A stretch of DNA of 64,000 nt from Heyndrickxia vini (GTDB lineage: Bacteria > Bacillota > Bacilli > Bacillales > Bacillaceae_C), in the NCBI RefSeq assembly GCF_016772275.1, contig NZ_CP065425.1:1412001-1476000 (forward strand), in the 5' to 3' direction. Under the pieces are notes generated by a model. It worked only from the letters and a program-made list of their open reading frames with translations. It was not told where the DNA came from and ran no database searches. A program made the translations under genes and the position numbers. Positions 1 to 8,725 of this stretch are shown piece after piece; the stretch's first letter is position 1; every line of letters starts with the position of its first letter.

Positions 1-36
1 CAACTTGAATTAATTAAACAACAATATAAAAAATAG
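1..36 (+). CDS. dnaB: C-terminal end of DnaB (helicase loading protein), partial
   Basis: Only the last eleven codons (ending QQYKK) and a TAG stop are in the window. They are open in frame from base 1, and the dnaI ribosome binding site begins at the stop codon. The identity rests mainly on context: in Bacillus the gene directly before dnaI is dnaB, whose product loads the replicative helicase together with DnaD and DnaI. The residues alone are too few to prove it. Confidence 0.55.
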   Translation, partial: QLELIKQQYKK

Positions 37-48
37 GAGGTGGATCGA

Positions 49-990
49 ATGGAAAGAATCAATGACACTTTAAAAAAATTGTCCATGCGTACAAACTTTA
101 AACAGAGATATGAAGAAGAAAGAAATGAGATTTTAAAAAACGAAGACGTTCGAAGATTTCTATTGGAGAATGAAGGAAAAGTTACAAGTTCAATGATTAA
201 TAATAGTTTAATGAAATTATATGAATTTATTTCCCAATCGAAGAATTGTCAAAAATGCAATAGTTTAGATCAATGTATAAATATGATGCAAGGTTATGAG
301 CCGGAACTTATTATAACTGGCAACTCCATTGATATAACGTATCGACCTTGTCATCGAAAAATATATCATGATGAAAGAAAGAAAACCGAAAAATTAATTC
401 AAAGCATCTATGTTCCTAAAGATATTTTAAAAGCTCGAATCGCTGACTTTGATTTTAATACAAATACTCCGGGAAGAGCAATTGCTTTTGAATATGCAGA
501 AAAATTCGCTAGAGAATATGAACCGGGAATCAATATGAAAGGTTTATATTTATTTGGCAACTTTGGGGTTGGAAAATCGTATTTATTAGCAGCTATTGCT
601 AATCATTTAGCGGAAACGAAACAAATTTCTTCACTCATTGTTTATGTACCGGAATTTTTTAGAGAAATGAAACAATCGCTTGGTGACCATACCGTAAATG
701 AAAAAATGGAAATGGTAAAAAAATCACCTATACTTATGCTCGATGATATTGGAGCAGAAGTTATGTCAAGCTGGACTCGAGATGAAATATTAGGATCTAT
801 TTTACAATTTCGAATGCAAGAAAATTTGCCTACGTTCTTTTCATCGAATTTTGATTTTGATGCTTTGTTGCATCATTTGACGTATTCACAACGAGGAGAA
901 GAGGAGAAAATGAAAGCGGCACGGATTATGGAACGTATTAAATATCTTTCTACGCCGATACGCATAGATGGACCGAATCGTCGGCATTAG
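49..990 (+). CDS. dnaI: DnaI, primosomal helicase loader
   Basis: AAA+ ATPase that loads the replicative helicase DnaC at oriC and at stalled forks. The 313-residue product has an N-terminal helicase-binding domain with a Cys/His zinc-type cluster (C67, C70, C76, C101, H102), then an AAA+ core with Walker A GNFGVGKS at about 170-177 and Walker B ILMLDDIG at about 228-235. The length fits the family (about 310). An upstream GTG at 40 is in frame but lies inside the AGGAGG ribosome binding site (35-40), so the ATG at 49 is the start. It is probably co-transcribed with dnaB, whose stop touches the ribosome binding site. Confidence 0.95.
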   Translation: MERINDTLKKLSMRTNFKQRYEEERNEILKNEDVRRFLLENEGKVTSSMINNSLMKLYEFISQSKNCQKCNSLDQCINMMQGYEPELIITGNSIDITYRPCHRKIYHDERKKTEKLIQSIYVPKDILKARIADFDFNTNTPGRAIAFEYAEKFAREYEPGINMKGLYLFGNFGVGKSYLLAAIANHLAETKQISSLIVYVPEFFREMKQSLGDHTVNEKMEMVKKSPILMLDDIGAEVMSSWTRDEILGSILQFRMQENLPTFFSSNFDFDALLHHLTYSQRGEEEKMKAARIMERIKYLSTPIRIDGPNRRH

Positions 991-1083
991 AAAACGGTCC
1001 TTTTTATTCATACCATACTTCTAAATTGTCCAAGCAATCCATATATATATATCATGGATGATTCCATGTAGGGGGGGATATGC

Positions 1084-1941
1084 TTGGATTTTATTTTTAA
1101 AGAGTTGGAAGATGCAATTTGGCTTCATGAATATTTTATTAAAAGGGATAAGACAGTTTGGTTCCATGAAACGATTTTTCAAAATCAAAAACAATATTTT
1201 TTATCAATTGATATTAATTTACTATCAAATACTGATATACAAGAGGGATTTATTCAATTTATTCTTTTAAAAAAACGATTAGATTGGGTTCGTGATATTT
1301 TAAATGAGTATTTTTATTATAAAGAGGAGTCAGAACAGAATAATATTCTTGATATTGTCATTGAAATGTTTAATGGTGAACGTGAGGAATTAACCAATAT
1401 TATAGGTGTGATAAATGATGAGGAAATGATACAGGAGGCTGTTTTTTCTTTGTTGGAACAACATGAATCCGTTTCATTCGATTCGTTGCTTAAATTTAGA
1501 TTAAAAGCCTATTTTGAACGATTGATTCATTATGTTGAGATGGCAATTGATGAATATAAGATGGAACAAGAATATCAAGTTTTTGTCCAAATGTTAAGGG
1601 ACTATTTAGCTAAACGTGAACCGAAAATGAAAATAGTAAGAATATACTTCGAAGGTTACGGGAAGTTTTTTGATGAACATTTTAAAGAAATAACGAAGAA
1701 AGATATGAATGAATTAATGGATCGAAGGTTATTAACTAATCATCCTGTCTATATTGATTCCGTTACGATCGCACCCTTGTTATCTATTGCACCTACGATG
1801 ATTTATGTGTATATTGATTCAGAAGAAAATGGGTTAATTCGAACACTCAGGAACATATTTGAAGAAAGAATTATTCTATTAAAAAAGGAACAATTTGCAA
1901 GGGATAAGCAGATTGTGATGAAAAATACGATAAATCAATAA
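1084..1941 (+). CDS. ytxC: YtxC-like protein of unknown function
   Basis: A 285-residue, acidic, mostly helical soluble protein with no membrane segment and no catalytic motif that I recognise. It lies between dnaI and thrS, where B. subtilis has ytxC (about 281 residues, annotated as a putative sporulation protein), and the length agrees. The start is a TTG at 1084 behind a G-rich ribosome binding site (1071-1077). An ATG at 1080 opens another frame that stops after six codons. Function is not known, and the family assignment rests on position, size and general resemblance. Confidence 0.75.
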   Translation: MDFIFKELEDAIWLHEYFIKRDKTVWFHETIFQNQKQYFLSIDINLLSNTDIQEGFIQFILLKKRLDWVRDILNEYFYYKEESEQNNILDIVIEMFNGEREELTNIIGVINDEEMIQEAVFSLLEQHESVSFDSLLKFRLKAYFERLIHYVEMAIDEYKMEQEYQVFVQMLRDYLAKREPKMKIVRIYFEGYGKFFDEHFKEITKKDMNELMDRRLLTNHPVYIDSVTIAPLLSIAPTMIYVYIDSEENGLIRTLRNIFEERIILLKKEQFARDKQIVMKNTINQ

Positions 1942-1948
1942 ATCACTC

Positions 1949-1977
1949 TTGATTTTCTCTAATGAACCATCTATAAT
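1949..1977 (+). promoter_or_regulatory. Sigma-A-type promoter of the thrS leader
   Basis: TTGATT (1949-1954), a 17-base spacer and TATAAT (1972-1977). It starts just after the ytxC stop and would begin transcription near 1984, ahead of the thrS T-box. The -10 is perfect and the -35 matches 4 of 6. Confidence 0.7.
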
Positions 1978-1983
1978 AACGTA

Positions 1984-2288
1984 CATATTAGTAAAGTACG
2001 AATGCCCTTTCATATATGGAATTAGTACTTAACAAATAATCTAAATGTAACGATGAGGACAACAGTATTCCTTTACGGTTCCCAGAGAGGAAAGATTTGG
2101 TGAAACTTTCCAACACGAAACGAGTACTTACCACCTCTAAACTTCAACTGCGAAAGAGCACTCTATTAGTAGTTGACGGAGCCATTCCGTTAAAAATGAT
2201 CCGAAGTCATATCGAATTATTGATATGTAAACTAGGGTGGAACCACGTGTATATAACTCGTCCCTTTCCAGGGACGAGTTTTTTATTT
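1984..2288 (+). promoter_or_regulatory. T-box riboswitch, threonine-specific, with terminator
   Basis: tRNA-sensing leader that lets transcription enter thrS when uncharged tRNA-Thr accumulates. The conserved T-box AGGGTGGAACCACG is at 2234-2247, followed by a terminator stem (2256-2288) with a T run. In stem I, GAGG (2055-2058) can pair with CCTC (2134-2137). The AGTA motif is at 2064-2067, and the opposite side presents ACC (2130-2132) followed by the conserved A. ACC is a threonine codon, which fits the gene behind it. The 5' limit is the predicted transcription start. Confidence 0.93.
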
Positions 2289-2317
2289 TTGTCTAGCGCA
2301 AGCGCTTTTCTAAGTAT
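2289..2317 (+). repeat. Short remnant of repeat family B
   Basis: The bases TTGTCTAGC fused to GCAAGCGCTTTTCT match the 5' and 3' ends of the family-B element seen in full at 15431-15748. It looks like a copy that lost its interior. It lies between the T-box terminator and the thrS ribosome binding site, and its GCGC...GCGC ends followed by TTTTCT could form a small extra hairpin. Confidence 0.5.
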
Positions 2318-2343
2318 TAATTAAATAGAAGGAGTGTAAAAAC

Positions 2344-4269
2344 ATGTCTGACATGATTAAAATGACTTTTCCAGATGGTGCCATAAAGGAGTTTCCTGCT
2401 GGAACAACAACTGAAGATATTGCGGCATCTATAAGCCCGGGGTTAAAGAAAAAAGCAATTGCCGGGAAAGTAAACGAAAAACTAATTGATTTCCGTACAC
2501 CAATTAATGTTGATGGATCAATAGAAATTGTCACACCCGACCATAAAGATGCATTAGAGGTTCTTCGTCATAGTACCGCCCATTTAATGGCACAGGCTAT
2601 AAGAAGAATATATGGCCATGTAAAATTAGGGGTTGGACCTGTTATTGAAGATGGATTTTTCTATGACATGGATCTTGAAGTATCTATTACACCTGAAGAC
2701 CTACCAAAAATAGAAAAAGAAATGAAGAAAATTATCAGTGAAAATCTTGAAATCGTTCGTAAAGAAGTTACTCGTGATGAAGCGAAAGAGCTATTTGCGG
2801 GTGACGAATATAAGCAAGAATTAATCGATGCGATACCTGCAGATGAGAAAGTAACAATCTATGAGCAAGGTGAATTTTTTGATCTTTGCCGTGGTGTTCA
2901 TGTGCCATCGACGGGAAAAATTAAAGAATTTAAACTTTTAAGTATTGCTGGTGCTTACTGGCGCGGAAATAGCGATAATAAAATGCTTCAACGGGTATAT
3001 GGAACTGCTTTCTTTAAGAAAGAAGATTTAGAGCAACATTTAAAATTCTTAGAAGAAGCAAAAGAAAGAGATCACCGTAAAATCGGGAAAGAATTAAATT
3101 TATTTACGACTTCCCAAAAAGTTGGACAAGGTCTCCCATTATGGATGCCAAAAGGTGCAACTATTCGCCGTACTGTTGAACGCTATATTGTTGATAAAGA
3201 AGAGCGTCTCGGTTATGATCATGTATACACTCCAATTATGGGTAGTGTAGATTTATATAAAACAAGTGGTCACTGGGATCACTACCAAGAGGATATGTTC
3301 CCGGTTATGGAAATGGATAATGAACAATTAGTGCTTCGTCCAATGAACTGCCCGCATCATATGATGATTTATAAAAATGGTATTCATAGTTATCGTGAAT
3401 TGCCAATTCGTATTGCAGAGCTAGGTACAATGCACCGTTACGAAATGTCGGGAGCACTTTCAGGATTACAACGTGTTCGTGGAATGACGTTGAATGATGC
3501 ACATATTTTTGTTCGTCCTGATCAAATCAAAGAAGAGTTCCAACGGGTAGTTGAATTAATTATTGCGGTTTATAAAGACTTTGATATTACGGATTATTCA
3601 TTCCGCCTATCGTACCGCGATCCTGAGGATAAAGAAAAATACTTCGACGACGATGAAATGTGGAACAAAGCTCAAAGCATGCTTAAAGAAGCAATGGATG
3701 GTCTAGGACTAGAATATTTTGAAGCAGATGGAGAAGCCGCTTTTTACGGACCTAAATTGGATGTTCAAGTACGTACAGCTCTTGGTAAGGATGAAACGCT
3801 TTCCACTGTTCAGCTTGATTTCTTATTACCAGAACGCTTTGACTTAACATACGTTGGTGAAGATGGAAAACCGCATCGCCCAGTCGTAATTCACCGTGGG
3901 GTTGTATCAACGATGGAACGTTTTGTTGCCTACTTAATTGAGGAATACAAAGGCGCTTTTCCAACTTGGCTAGCTCCGGTACAAGCGGTTGTTATTCCAG
4001 TGTCACCGGATATTCACTTTGATTATGCGAAACAAGTGGAAGAAAAACTTCGTTCTGAAGGCTTTAGGGTAGAGTTGGATTCACGGAACGAAAAAATTGG
4101 TTACAAAATTCGTGAACATCAAATGCAAAAAATTCCTTATATGCTTGTAGTGGGAGATAATGAAGTAAGTGAAAACGCAGTAAATGTGCGTAAGTATGGT
4201 GAACAAAAATCAGAAACGATTCCTTTCGAACAATTTATTACTCATTTGAAACATGAAGTAGTAAAATAA
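2344..4269 (+). CDS. thrS: Threonyl-tRNA synthetase
   Basis: Class II aminoacyl-tRNA synthetase charging tRNA-Thr in the cytoplasm. The 641 residues show the TGS domain (about 1-63), the editing domain with HxxxH at H76-H80, a class II catalytic core with the zinc cysteine in MNCPHH and motif 2 around [16 protein letters not shown], and an anticodon-binding C-terminal domain. Full length for the family. ATG start behind AGAAGGAGTG. Controlled by the T-box upstream. Unlike thrZ-type copies it sits next to the initiation-factor operon, so it is likely the housekeeping enzyme. Confidence 0.97.
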   Translation: MSDMIKMTFPDGAIKEFPAGTTTEDIAASISPGLKKKAIAGKVNEKLIDFRTPINVDGSIEIVTPDHKDALEVLRHSTAHLMAQAIRRIYGHVKLGVGPVIEDGFFYDMDLEVSITPEDLPKIEKEMKKIISENLEIVRKEVTRDEAKELFAGDEYKQELIDAIPADEKVTIYEQGEFFDLCRGVHVPSTGKIKEFKLLSIAGAYWRGNSDNKMLQRVYGTAFFKKEDLEQHLKFLEEAKERDHRKIGKELNLFTTSQKVGQGLPLWMPKGATIRRTVERYIVDKEERLGYDHVYTPIMGSVDLYKTSGHWDHYQEDMFPVMEMDNEQLVLRPMNCPHHMMIYKNGIHSYRELPIRIAELGTMHRYEMSGALSGLQRVRGMTLNDAHIFVRPDQIKEEFQRVVELIIAVYKDFDITDYSFRLSYRDPEDKEKYFDDDEMWNKAQSMLKEAMDGLGLEYFEADGEAAFYGPKLDVQVRTALGKDETLSTVQLDFLLPERFDLTYVGEDGKPHRPVVIHRGVVSTMERFVAYLIEEYKGAFPTWLAPVQAVVIPVSPDIHFDYAKQVEEKLRSEGFRVELDSRNEKIGYKIREHQMQKIPYMLVVGDNEVSENAVNVRKYGEQKSETIPFEQFITHLKHEVVK

Positions 4270-4353
4270 ATTTCAAAAAAATGTTGCAGAAGAAATAAGA
4301 TTTTGATAATATAAATGATGTTGCAAAAAGAAATCGTAATAATTAAAAGCCAT

Positions 4354-4383
4354 TTGACATCAAATTGCGATGTATGATATATT
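4354..4383 (+). promoter_or_regulatory. Sigma-A promoter of infC-rpmI-rplT
   Basis: Perfect -35 TTGACA (4354-4359), an 18-base spacer and -10 TATATT (4378-4383). Transcription would start near 4390, ahead of the structured leader of the operon. Confidence 0.75.
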
Positions 4384-4409
4384 ATCTAAGGTAAATTGAA
4401 TATTAGTTT

Positions 4410-4545
4410 GAGGAAAAGAAGAAGCACCCGCTTCTCGCCTGATTGACGCAAGATTGCAGTTGGCAGGTTTCGAAATTCATCACATTCTTAACTATTCATG
4501 CGAATGTAAAGTGCGGGTTCTTTTTTAAGGCCCGTACTTTTTTAT
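4410..4545 (+). promoter_or_regulatory. L20-type autoregulatory leader of infC operon with attenuator
   Basis: The roughly 290-base space before infC contains a structured leader followed by a terminator stem, with AGTGCGGG (4510-4517) opposite CCCGTACT and a T run up to about 4543. In Bacillus the same place holds the L20 leader, where ribosomal protein L20 binds and promotes premature termination. The position, promoter and terminator support this. I did not fold the L20-binding region in detail. Confidence 0.75.
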
Positions 4546-4679
4546 TGCTTGTGAAACCAATGTTAGCTAAAAATTGTGTTCAAAACGGTATGCTGGCTTA
4601 ATTCTTCACCCAAATGATGTATTCTAAAAATAGTGATCGGCATAAAGCTGATCAGTGTAAAAAACCTTGGAGGTGGCTA

Positions 4680-5198
4680 ATTATTAGCAAAGATATGATG
4701 GTTAACGATGGCATTCGTGCTCGAGAAGTTCGTCTTATTGGTCAAAATGGCGAGCAGCTAGGAGTTAAATCTCGAAATGAAGCAATTGAGATCGCATCAC
4801 GAGTGAATCTTGATCTTGTTCTTGTTGCTCCAAATGCAAAACCACCAGTAGCCAAAATAATGGACTATGGGAAATATCGATTTGAACAACAAAAGAAAGA
4901 AAAAGAAGCACGTAAAAATCAAAAAGTTATCAACTTAAAAGAGGTTCGATTGAGCCCAACGATTGATGAACATGACTTTAATACAAAGCTTCGCAATGCC
5001 CGCAAGTTTCTTGAAAAGGGCGATAAAGTAAAAGCTTCTATTCGTTTTAAGGGTCGTGCCATCACACATAAAGAAATTGGTCAAAAAGTTCTTGATCGTT
5101 TCGCTAATGAATGTGAAGACCTAGGTACGATTGAATCGAAACCAAAAATGGACGGTCGAAGTATGTTCTTAGTATTAGCACCAAAAACTGAAAAGTAA
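4680..5198 (+). CDS. infC: Translation initiation factor IF-3 (ATT start)
   Basis: IF-3 binds the 30S subunit, keeps 50S away and proofreads the start codon. The reading frame is open further upstream (to an ATG at 4614), but conserved IF-3 sequence begins at about [19 protein letters not shown]. The strong GGAGGTGG at 4669-4676 is followed by CTA-ATT-ATT-AGC. I place the start at the ATT at 4680 (172 residues), as in B. subtilis infC, which uses AUU. The next ATT (4683) is possible. The rare start codon is itself the known IF-3 autocontrol signal. First gene of infC-rpmI-rplT. Confidence 0.93.
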   Translation: MISKDMMVNDGIRAREVRLIGQNGEQLGVKSRNEAIEIASRVNLDLVLVAPNAKPPVAKIMDYGKYRFEQQKKEKEARKNQKVINLKEVRLSPTIDEHDFNTKLRNARKFLEKGDKVKASIRFKGRAITHKEIGQKVLDRFANECEDLGTIESKPKMDGRSMFLVLAPKTEK

Positions 5199-5220
5199 TG
5201 TCTGAAGGAGGAAATATCCT

Positions 5221-5421
5221 ATGCCAAAAATGAAAACTCACCGCGGCTCAGCAAAGCGTTTCAAAAGAACAGGTTCTGGCAAACTTAAACGTTCTCATGC
5301 TTACAGAAGCCATTTATTTGCAAATAAATTAACAAAACAAAAACGTAAACTACGTAAAGCAACACTTGTTTCTAAAGGTGATTTTAAACGTATTCGTCAT
5401 ATGCTTGACAATCTTAAGTAA
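5221..5421 (+). CDS. rpmI: 50S ribosomal protein L35
   Basis: A 66-residue, highly basic protein beginning [20 protein letters not shown], the typical L35 N-terminus, with full family length. Component of the large ribosomal subunit. ATG start behind GAAGGAGGAAA, 22 bases after infC, in the infC-rpmI-rplT operon. Confidence 0.98.
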   Translation: MPKMKTHRGSAKRFKRTGSGKLKRSHAYRSHLFANKLTKQKRKLRKATLVSKGDFKRIRHMLDNLK

Positions 5422-5449
5422 TGAGCGATTTATATAGGAGGGAAATAAT

Positions 5450-5809
5450 ATGCCACGTGTAAAAGGCGGAATTGTTAGCCGCAGACGTCGTAAAAAAGTT
5501 CTTAAATTAGCAAAAGGTTATTTTGGTTCAAAACATACATTATACAAAACAGCCAATGAGCAAGTAATGAAATCTTATATGTATGCTTATCGTGACCGTC
5601 GTCAGAAAAAACGCGACTTCCGTAAGCTTTGGATTACTCGTATCAACGCAGCTGCACGTATAAATGGTCTTTCTTACAGCCGTTTAATGCACGGTTTAAA
5701 GCTTGCTGGTATCGAAGTAAACCGCAAAATGCTTGCTGATTTAGCTATTCATGATGAAAAAGCATTCACTGAACTAGCTAACCAAGCAAAAGCTCAATTT
5801 ACAAAATAA
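5450..5809 (+). CDS. rplT: 50S ribosomal protein L20
   Basis: A 119-residue basic protein beginning [20 protein letters not shown], complete for L20. It binds 23S rRNA early in 50S assembly and, in Bacillus, also represses its own operon through the leader before infC. Last gene of the operon, behind a TAGGAGGGAA ribosome binding site, and followed by a terminator. Confidence 0.98.
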   Translation: MPRVKGGIVSRRRRKKVLKLAKGYFGSKHTLYKTANEQVMKSYMYAYRDRRQKKRDFRKLWITRINAAARINGLSYSRLMHGLKLAGIEVNRKMLADLAIHDEKAFTELANQAKAQFTK

Positions 5810-5817
5810 TGCTATTT

Positions 5818-5855
5818 TAAAAGTCATCCTCTTTGTGAAGGATGGCTTTTTTTGT
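5818..5855 (+). terminator. Terminator after rplT
   Basis: An AAGTCATCCT / AGGATGGCTT stem with a short loop and seven T residues, directly after the rplT stop. Confidence 0.85.
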
Positions 5856-5936
5856 TTGTCATAACATAACAATTTATTAAATATCTTTTAGTAAAGTGCC
5901 TACATCAAGAATGACAAGAAGAGAGTGGTGAGAAAA

Positions 5937-6506
5937 ATGAATGAGCAATTATTAATGTTATTTTCATTTGTAGAAGGTAGTGCAGTATTGGCTCCTTTTA
6001 TGTTTATTCTTTTTCATGTGCTTAGGCAATTTTTATTTATTCCGGTGGCCGTTGTTTGTATGGCAGGGGGAATATTATTTGGAAGTTTACTAGGGATTAT
6101 TTATTCATTAGTAGGGCTATTGCTCCTCTCAGTACTATTCTATTGGTGTATCAAAAAAATGCCAAAAACCTACGAAAAGCTTTTGAAAATTAAATTAAAA
6201 TGCTTTGGGCAGTACGCAAAGCTTACAATTGGGCAAATAGCTATCCTTCGTTTAATACCTTTTTTTCATTATCATTTGCTAAATATTTGTTTACTTGAAA
6301 GAAATCCTACATTTAAAAGCTACTTAAAAGGATCTTTTATTACAAATATTCCACTGGTTGTGTTCTATACTGTTTTTGGCCAGTTCATCTCCCAATTTAC
6401 ACCTTCAATGATCATAATCATCCTTATTGCACTGTCCATTCTATTTTTTATATTAAGAGAAAAAGTAATTGTTATGAAGTGGAAAGAGTTTTTTCCGGGT
6501 ACATAA
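5937..6506 (+). CDS. VTT/TVP38-family (DedA-like) membrane protein
   Basis: A 189-residue integral membrane protein with about five hydrophobic segments. The central part matches the VTT (SNARE-associated, TVP38/TMEM64) type: a re-entrant FIPVAVVCMAGGILFGSLLG segment and a later ILRLIPFFHYHLLN motif. Relatives are proposed lipid scramblases or undecaprenyl-phosphate transporters, but the substrate here is unknown. In-frame GTGs at 5925 and 5928 precede the ATG at 5937. GGTGA (5927-5931) makes a fair ribosome binding site for the ATG, which I prefer. Probably its own unit: it follows the rplT terminator and ends at a shared terminator. Confidence 0.75.
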   Translation: MNEQLLMLFSFVEGSAVLAPFMFILFHVLRQFLFIPVAVVCMAGGILFGSLLGIIYSLVGLLLLSVLFYWCIKKMPKTYEKLLKIKLKCFGQYAKLTIGQIAILRLIPFFHYHLLNICLLERNPTFKSYLKGSFITNIPLVVFYTVFGQFISQFTPSMIIIILIALSILFFILREKVIVMKWKEFFPGT

Positions 6507-6541
6507 AGAAAACTGCTGTCATGATCAGCAGTTTTCTTTTT
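6507..6541. terminator. Bidirectional terminator between convergent genes
   Basis: AAGAAAACTGCTG paired with CAGCAGTTTTCTT, with T runs in both directions. It separates the VTT gene (+) from ysdB (-). Confidence 0.85.
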
Positions 6542-6920
6542 ATTTCTTACCAATTTCCTTGATGGGACTTTTCCAATCAATCGTAGCATTTGGATATTTT
6601 AATTTAACCTCTTTTTCCAAAAATAAAATATCTTGATAATTTAGTGTATTTAGTAATTGTAGATCATGTGGCCATACAAAAATGGATATAACATCAAAAG
6701 GTGTTTCATTAGATCTTACATATTTTTCACCTTCCAGCAAAACTCCATTATACGTAATCAGAAAGTTTTTCCGAATATTTTCAGAGTCATCATAAAAATA
6801 ATAACGTTTTTCAGTATGTGCAAGTTGCAGTTTTCGCTTTGGATTACGTAGGTACGTAATAATTTTTGCAAGAAAGTAAATAACTAAGGCGAATATGGCA
6901 ATTCTTATCAACCAAAGCAT
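6540..6920 (-). CDS. ysdB: YsdB, sigma-W-type membrane-anchored protein of unknown function
   Basis: A 126-residue protein with one N-terminal membrane helix (about residues 3-20, LIRIAIFALVIYFLAKII) and a soluble domain rich in aromatic residues (KRYYFYDD, ENIRKNF). Size, sequence style and place between the rplT region and ysdC match B. subtilis YsdB, a member of the sigma-W envelope stress regulon. ATG start behind TGGAGGT on the minus strand. A sigma-W-like promoter lies 38 bases upstream. Biochemical role unknown. Confidence 0.82.
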   Translation of the reverse strand: MLWLIRIAIFALVIYFLAKIITYLRNPKRKLQLAHTEKRYYFYDDSENIRKNFLITYNGVLLEGEKYVRSNETPFDVISIFVWPHDLQLLNTLNYQDILFLEKEVKLKYPNATIDWKSPIKEIGKK

Positions 6921-6957
6921 AATTTAAACCTCCATTTAATAATTACTACCTTTTGCA

Positions 6958-6983
6958 TACGTGTATTACTTAAAAAGGATTCA
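6958..6983 (-). promoter_or_regulatory. Sigma-W-like promoter of ysdB
   Basis: On the minus strand TGAATC (6983-6978), exactly 16 bases, then CGTA (6961-6958). The sigma-W consensus is TGAAAC-N16-CGTA, so this has one mismatch and the correct spacing. It points at ysdB, which is sigma-W controlled in B. subtilis. Confidence 0.75.
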
Positions 6984-7137
6984 TTTTTTTTAGGATGCTT
7001 TCTTAAATTTTTTAGTTTTAAGAATACAACCGTTCCTTTCCGCTCCAATCCACTCTGCGTTTTCAATATTATTTAGCGTCTGAAGCAACAAACTTTTAGA
7101 AGACGTCCTTTTTTATGATAAATACTGATGCGAATTT

Positions 7138-7167
7138 TTGTATTTTTTTGATTTTATCTATTATAAT
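7138..7167 (+). promoter_or_regulatory. Probable promoter of ysdC
   Basis: TTGTAT (7138-7143), 18 bases, TATAAT (7162-7167), 40 bases before the ysdC start. Perfect -10, weak -35. Confidence 0.5.
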
Positions 7168-7206
7168 AATTAGGGTACATACATATTAATATTGGAGGTC
7201 AACCAT

Positions 7207-8292
7207 ATGGCAAAGCTTGATGAAACATTGACGATGCTCAAAGACCTAACAGATGCAAAAGGCATTGCAGGTAATGAAAAAGAAGTACGGGAAGTAATGA
7301 AAAAATATATTGAACCCTTTTCAGACGAGATTACTGCAGATGGTTTAGGAAGTTTAATTGCTAAAAAAGTTGGAGATGAAAACGGCCCAAAAATTATGGT
7401 GGCTGGTCATTTAGACGAAGTTGGATTTATGGTAACTAAAATTGATGACAAAGGATTTCTACGTTTCCAAACAGTAGGCGGCTGGTGGTCACAAGTTATG
7501 CTTGCACAGAGGGTAACGATTGTTACAAAAAAAGGAGATATACTTGGTGTAATCGGATCAAAACCACCACATATTTTACCTGCGGAAGCTCGGAAAAAGC
7601 CATATGAAATTAAAGATATGTTTATTGATATCGGTGCTTCAAGTAAGGAAGAGGCTTTGGAATGGGGCGTACTTCCGGGGGATATGGTTGTACCTTATTT
7701 TGAATTTACTGTTATGAATAATGAAAAAATGCTCTTAGCAAAAGCGTGGGATAATCGTATAGGTTGCGCCATTGCAATTGATGTATTGAAAAATTTAAAA
7801 AACGAAAAACACCCGAATATTGTTTATGGTGTTGGTAATGTACAAGAAGAGGTTGGGCTTCGTGGTGCAAAAACTGCCGCTATGAAAATTAAGCCTGATA
7901 TTGGCTTTGGAGTCGATGTTGGAATTGCCGGCGATACACCTGGAATTACAGAAAAAGAAGCTTTAAGCAAAATGGGAGAAGGACCGCAAATCATTTTATA
8001 TGATGCATCAATGGTTTCTCATAAAGGGCTACGCGATTTAGTTGTAGGGGTAGCGGAAGAATTAAGTATTCCATATCAATTCGATGCCATTCCTGGTGGA
8101 GGGACGGACGCAGGTTCTATTCACTTAACAGCTAATGGAGTGCCATCCCTTGCCATTACCATTGCAACACGTTATATTCACTCACATGCAGCAATGTTGC
8201 ATCGTGATGATTATGAAAATACGGTGAAATTGATTACAGAAGTCATTAAACGTCTTGATCGTGAAACTGTGGATAAAATTACCTTTGAGTAA
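7207..8292 (+). CDS. ysdC: M42-family aminopeptidase YsdC
   Basis: Cytoplasmic dinuclear-metal aminopeptidase of the M42 (glutamyl aminopeptidase / endoglucanase M) family. The 361 residues carry metal and catalytic motifs [26 protein letters not shown] and [12 protein letters not shown]. An in-frame TTG at 7192 overlaps the GGAGG ribosome binding site (7194-7198), so the ATG at 7207 is the start. It gives exactly the expected length. It probably trims peptides during protein turnover. Substrate preference cannot be read from sequence. Confidence 0.92.
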   Translation: MAKLDETLTMLKDLTDAKGIAGNEKEVREVMKKYIEPFSDEITADGLGSLIAKKVGDENGPKIMVAGHLDEVGFMVTKIDDKGFLRFQTVGGWWSQVMLAQRVTIVTKKGDILGVIGSKPPHILPAEARKKPYEIKDMFIDIGASSKEEALEWGVLPGDMVVPYFEFTVMNNEKMLLAKAWDNRIGCAIAIDVLKNLKNEKHPNIVYGVGNVQEEVGLRGAKTAAMKIKPDIGFGVDVGIAGDTPGITEKEALSKMGEGPQIILYDASMVSHKGLRDLVVGVAEELSIPYQFDAIPGGGTDAGSIHLTANGVPSLAITIATRYIHSHAAMLHRDDYENTVKLITEVIKRLDRETVDKITFE

Positions 8293-8303
8293 TAATATAA
8301 TGA

Positions 8304-8333
8304 ATGGCATATCCATACGGATATGCCATTCAC
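8304..8333 (+). terminator. Strong hairpin after ysdC, without T run
   Basis: GAATGGCATATCC and GGATATGCCATTC form a perfect 13-base stem with a 4-base loop, 11 bases after the stop. The T tract expected of an intrinsic terminator is missing (CACTATGAAA follows), so it may be an mRNA 3'-end stabiliser or a weak terminator. Confidence 0.5.
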
Positions 8334-8368
8334 TATGAAAGATAGAGAAGTATAACATTTTTTCTAAC

Positions 8369-8391
8369 CAAGGCGCCCTGCGCTTTTCTTA
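8369..8391 (+). repeat. 3'-end fragment of repeat family B
   Basis: AAGGCGCCCTGCGCTTTTCTTA matches the right end of the family-B repeat (15725-15747) with small changes. It sits directly beyond the stop codon of sspI (minus strand), the same arrangement as the full copy next to rnhC. Confidence 0.55.
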
Positions 8392-8392
8392 T

Positions 8393-8602
8393 TTAATGCT
8401 TTAAGCCCTCTTCTAATGTTTCAAGCATCATACTTTTCTCTTGTTCATCCGCATGATTCCAAATTACTTCAAATAAAACGCCCAAACCCGGTAGCATTTT
8501 TTCTTCTCCTCTTTGAATCGCATCAACAATTGTGTCCTTTAATTGTGACTGATCATTTCCAGATACATTATGAATAATGGCATTACGGAGATTCAAGTTC
8601 AT
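8393..8602 (-). CDS. sspI: Small acid-soluble spore protein SspI
   Basis: A 69-residue protein with the conserved SspI block [20 protein letters not shown] followed by [13 protein letters not shown] and a TLEEGLKH end. The length equals that of B. subtilis SspI (71) within two residues. It is a minor SASP made in the forespore late in sporulation. ATG start behind AAGGAGTG on the minus strand. It is divergent from ysgA, as in B. subtilis. I could not find a convincing sigma-G promoter in the 120 bases upstream. Confidence 0.93.
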   Translation of the reverse strand: MNLNLRNAIIHNVSGNDQSQLKDTIVDAIQRGEEKMLPGLGVLFEVIWNHADEQEKSMMLETLEEGLKH

Positions 8603-8725
8603 TTTGTAGCACTCCTTTTTTTATTTCTTTTATATTTTGCTATTAGCATGTCACGAAATAGAATGTTATATGTATAAAAATTGCGATATAATGAGATATT
8701 GATAAGGGTGAAGAGGAGAATGAAA

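Noticed and set aside
40-48. GTG at 40 as the start of dnaI
   Set aside because: It lies within the AGGAGG that serves as ribosome binding site; the ATG at 49 is correctly spaced. The same argument was used for ysdC (7192), rnhC (16680), lcfA (22659) and hemL (60898).
8603-8725. Sigma-G promoter for sspI
   Set aside because: Expected from biology, but no pair resembling TGAATA and CATACTA with correct spacing was found on the minus strand.
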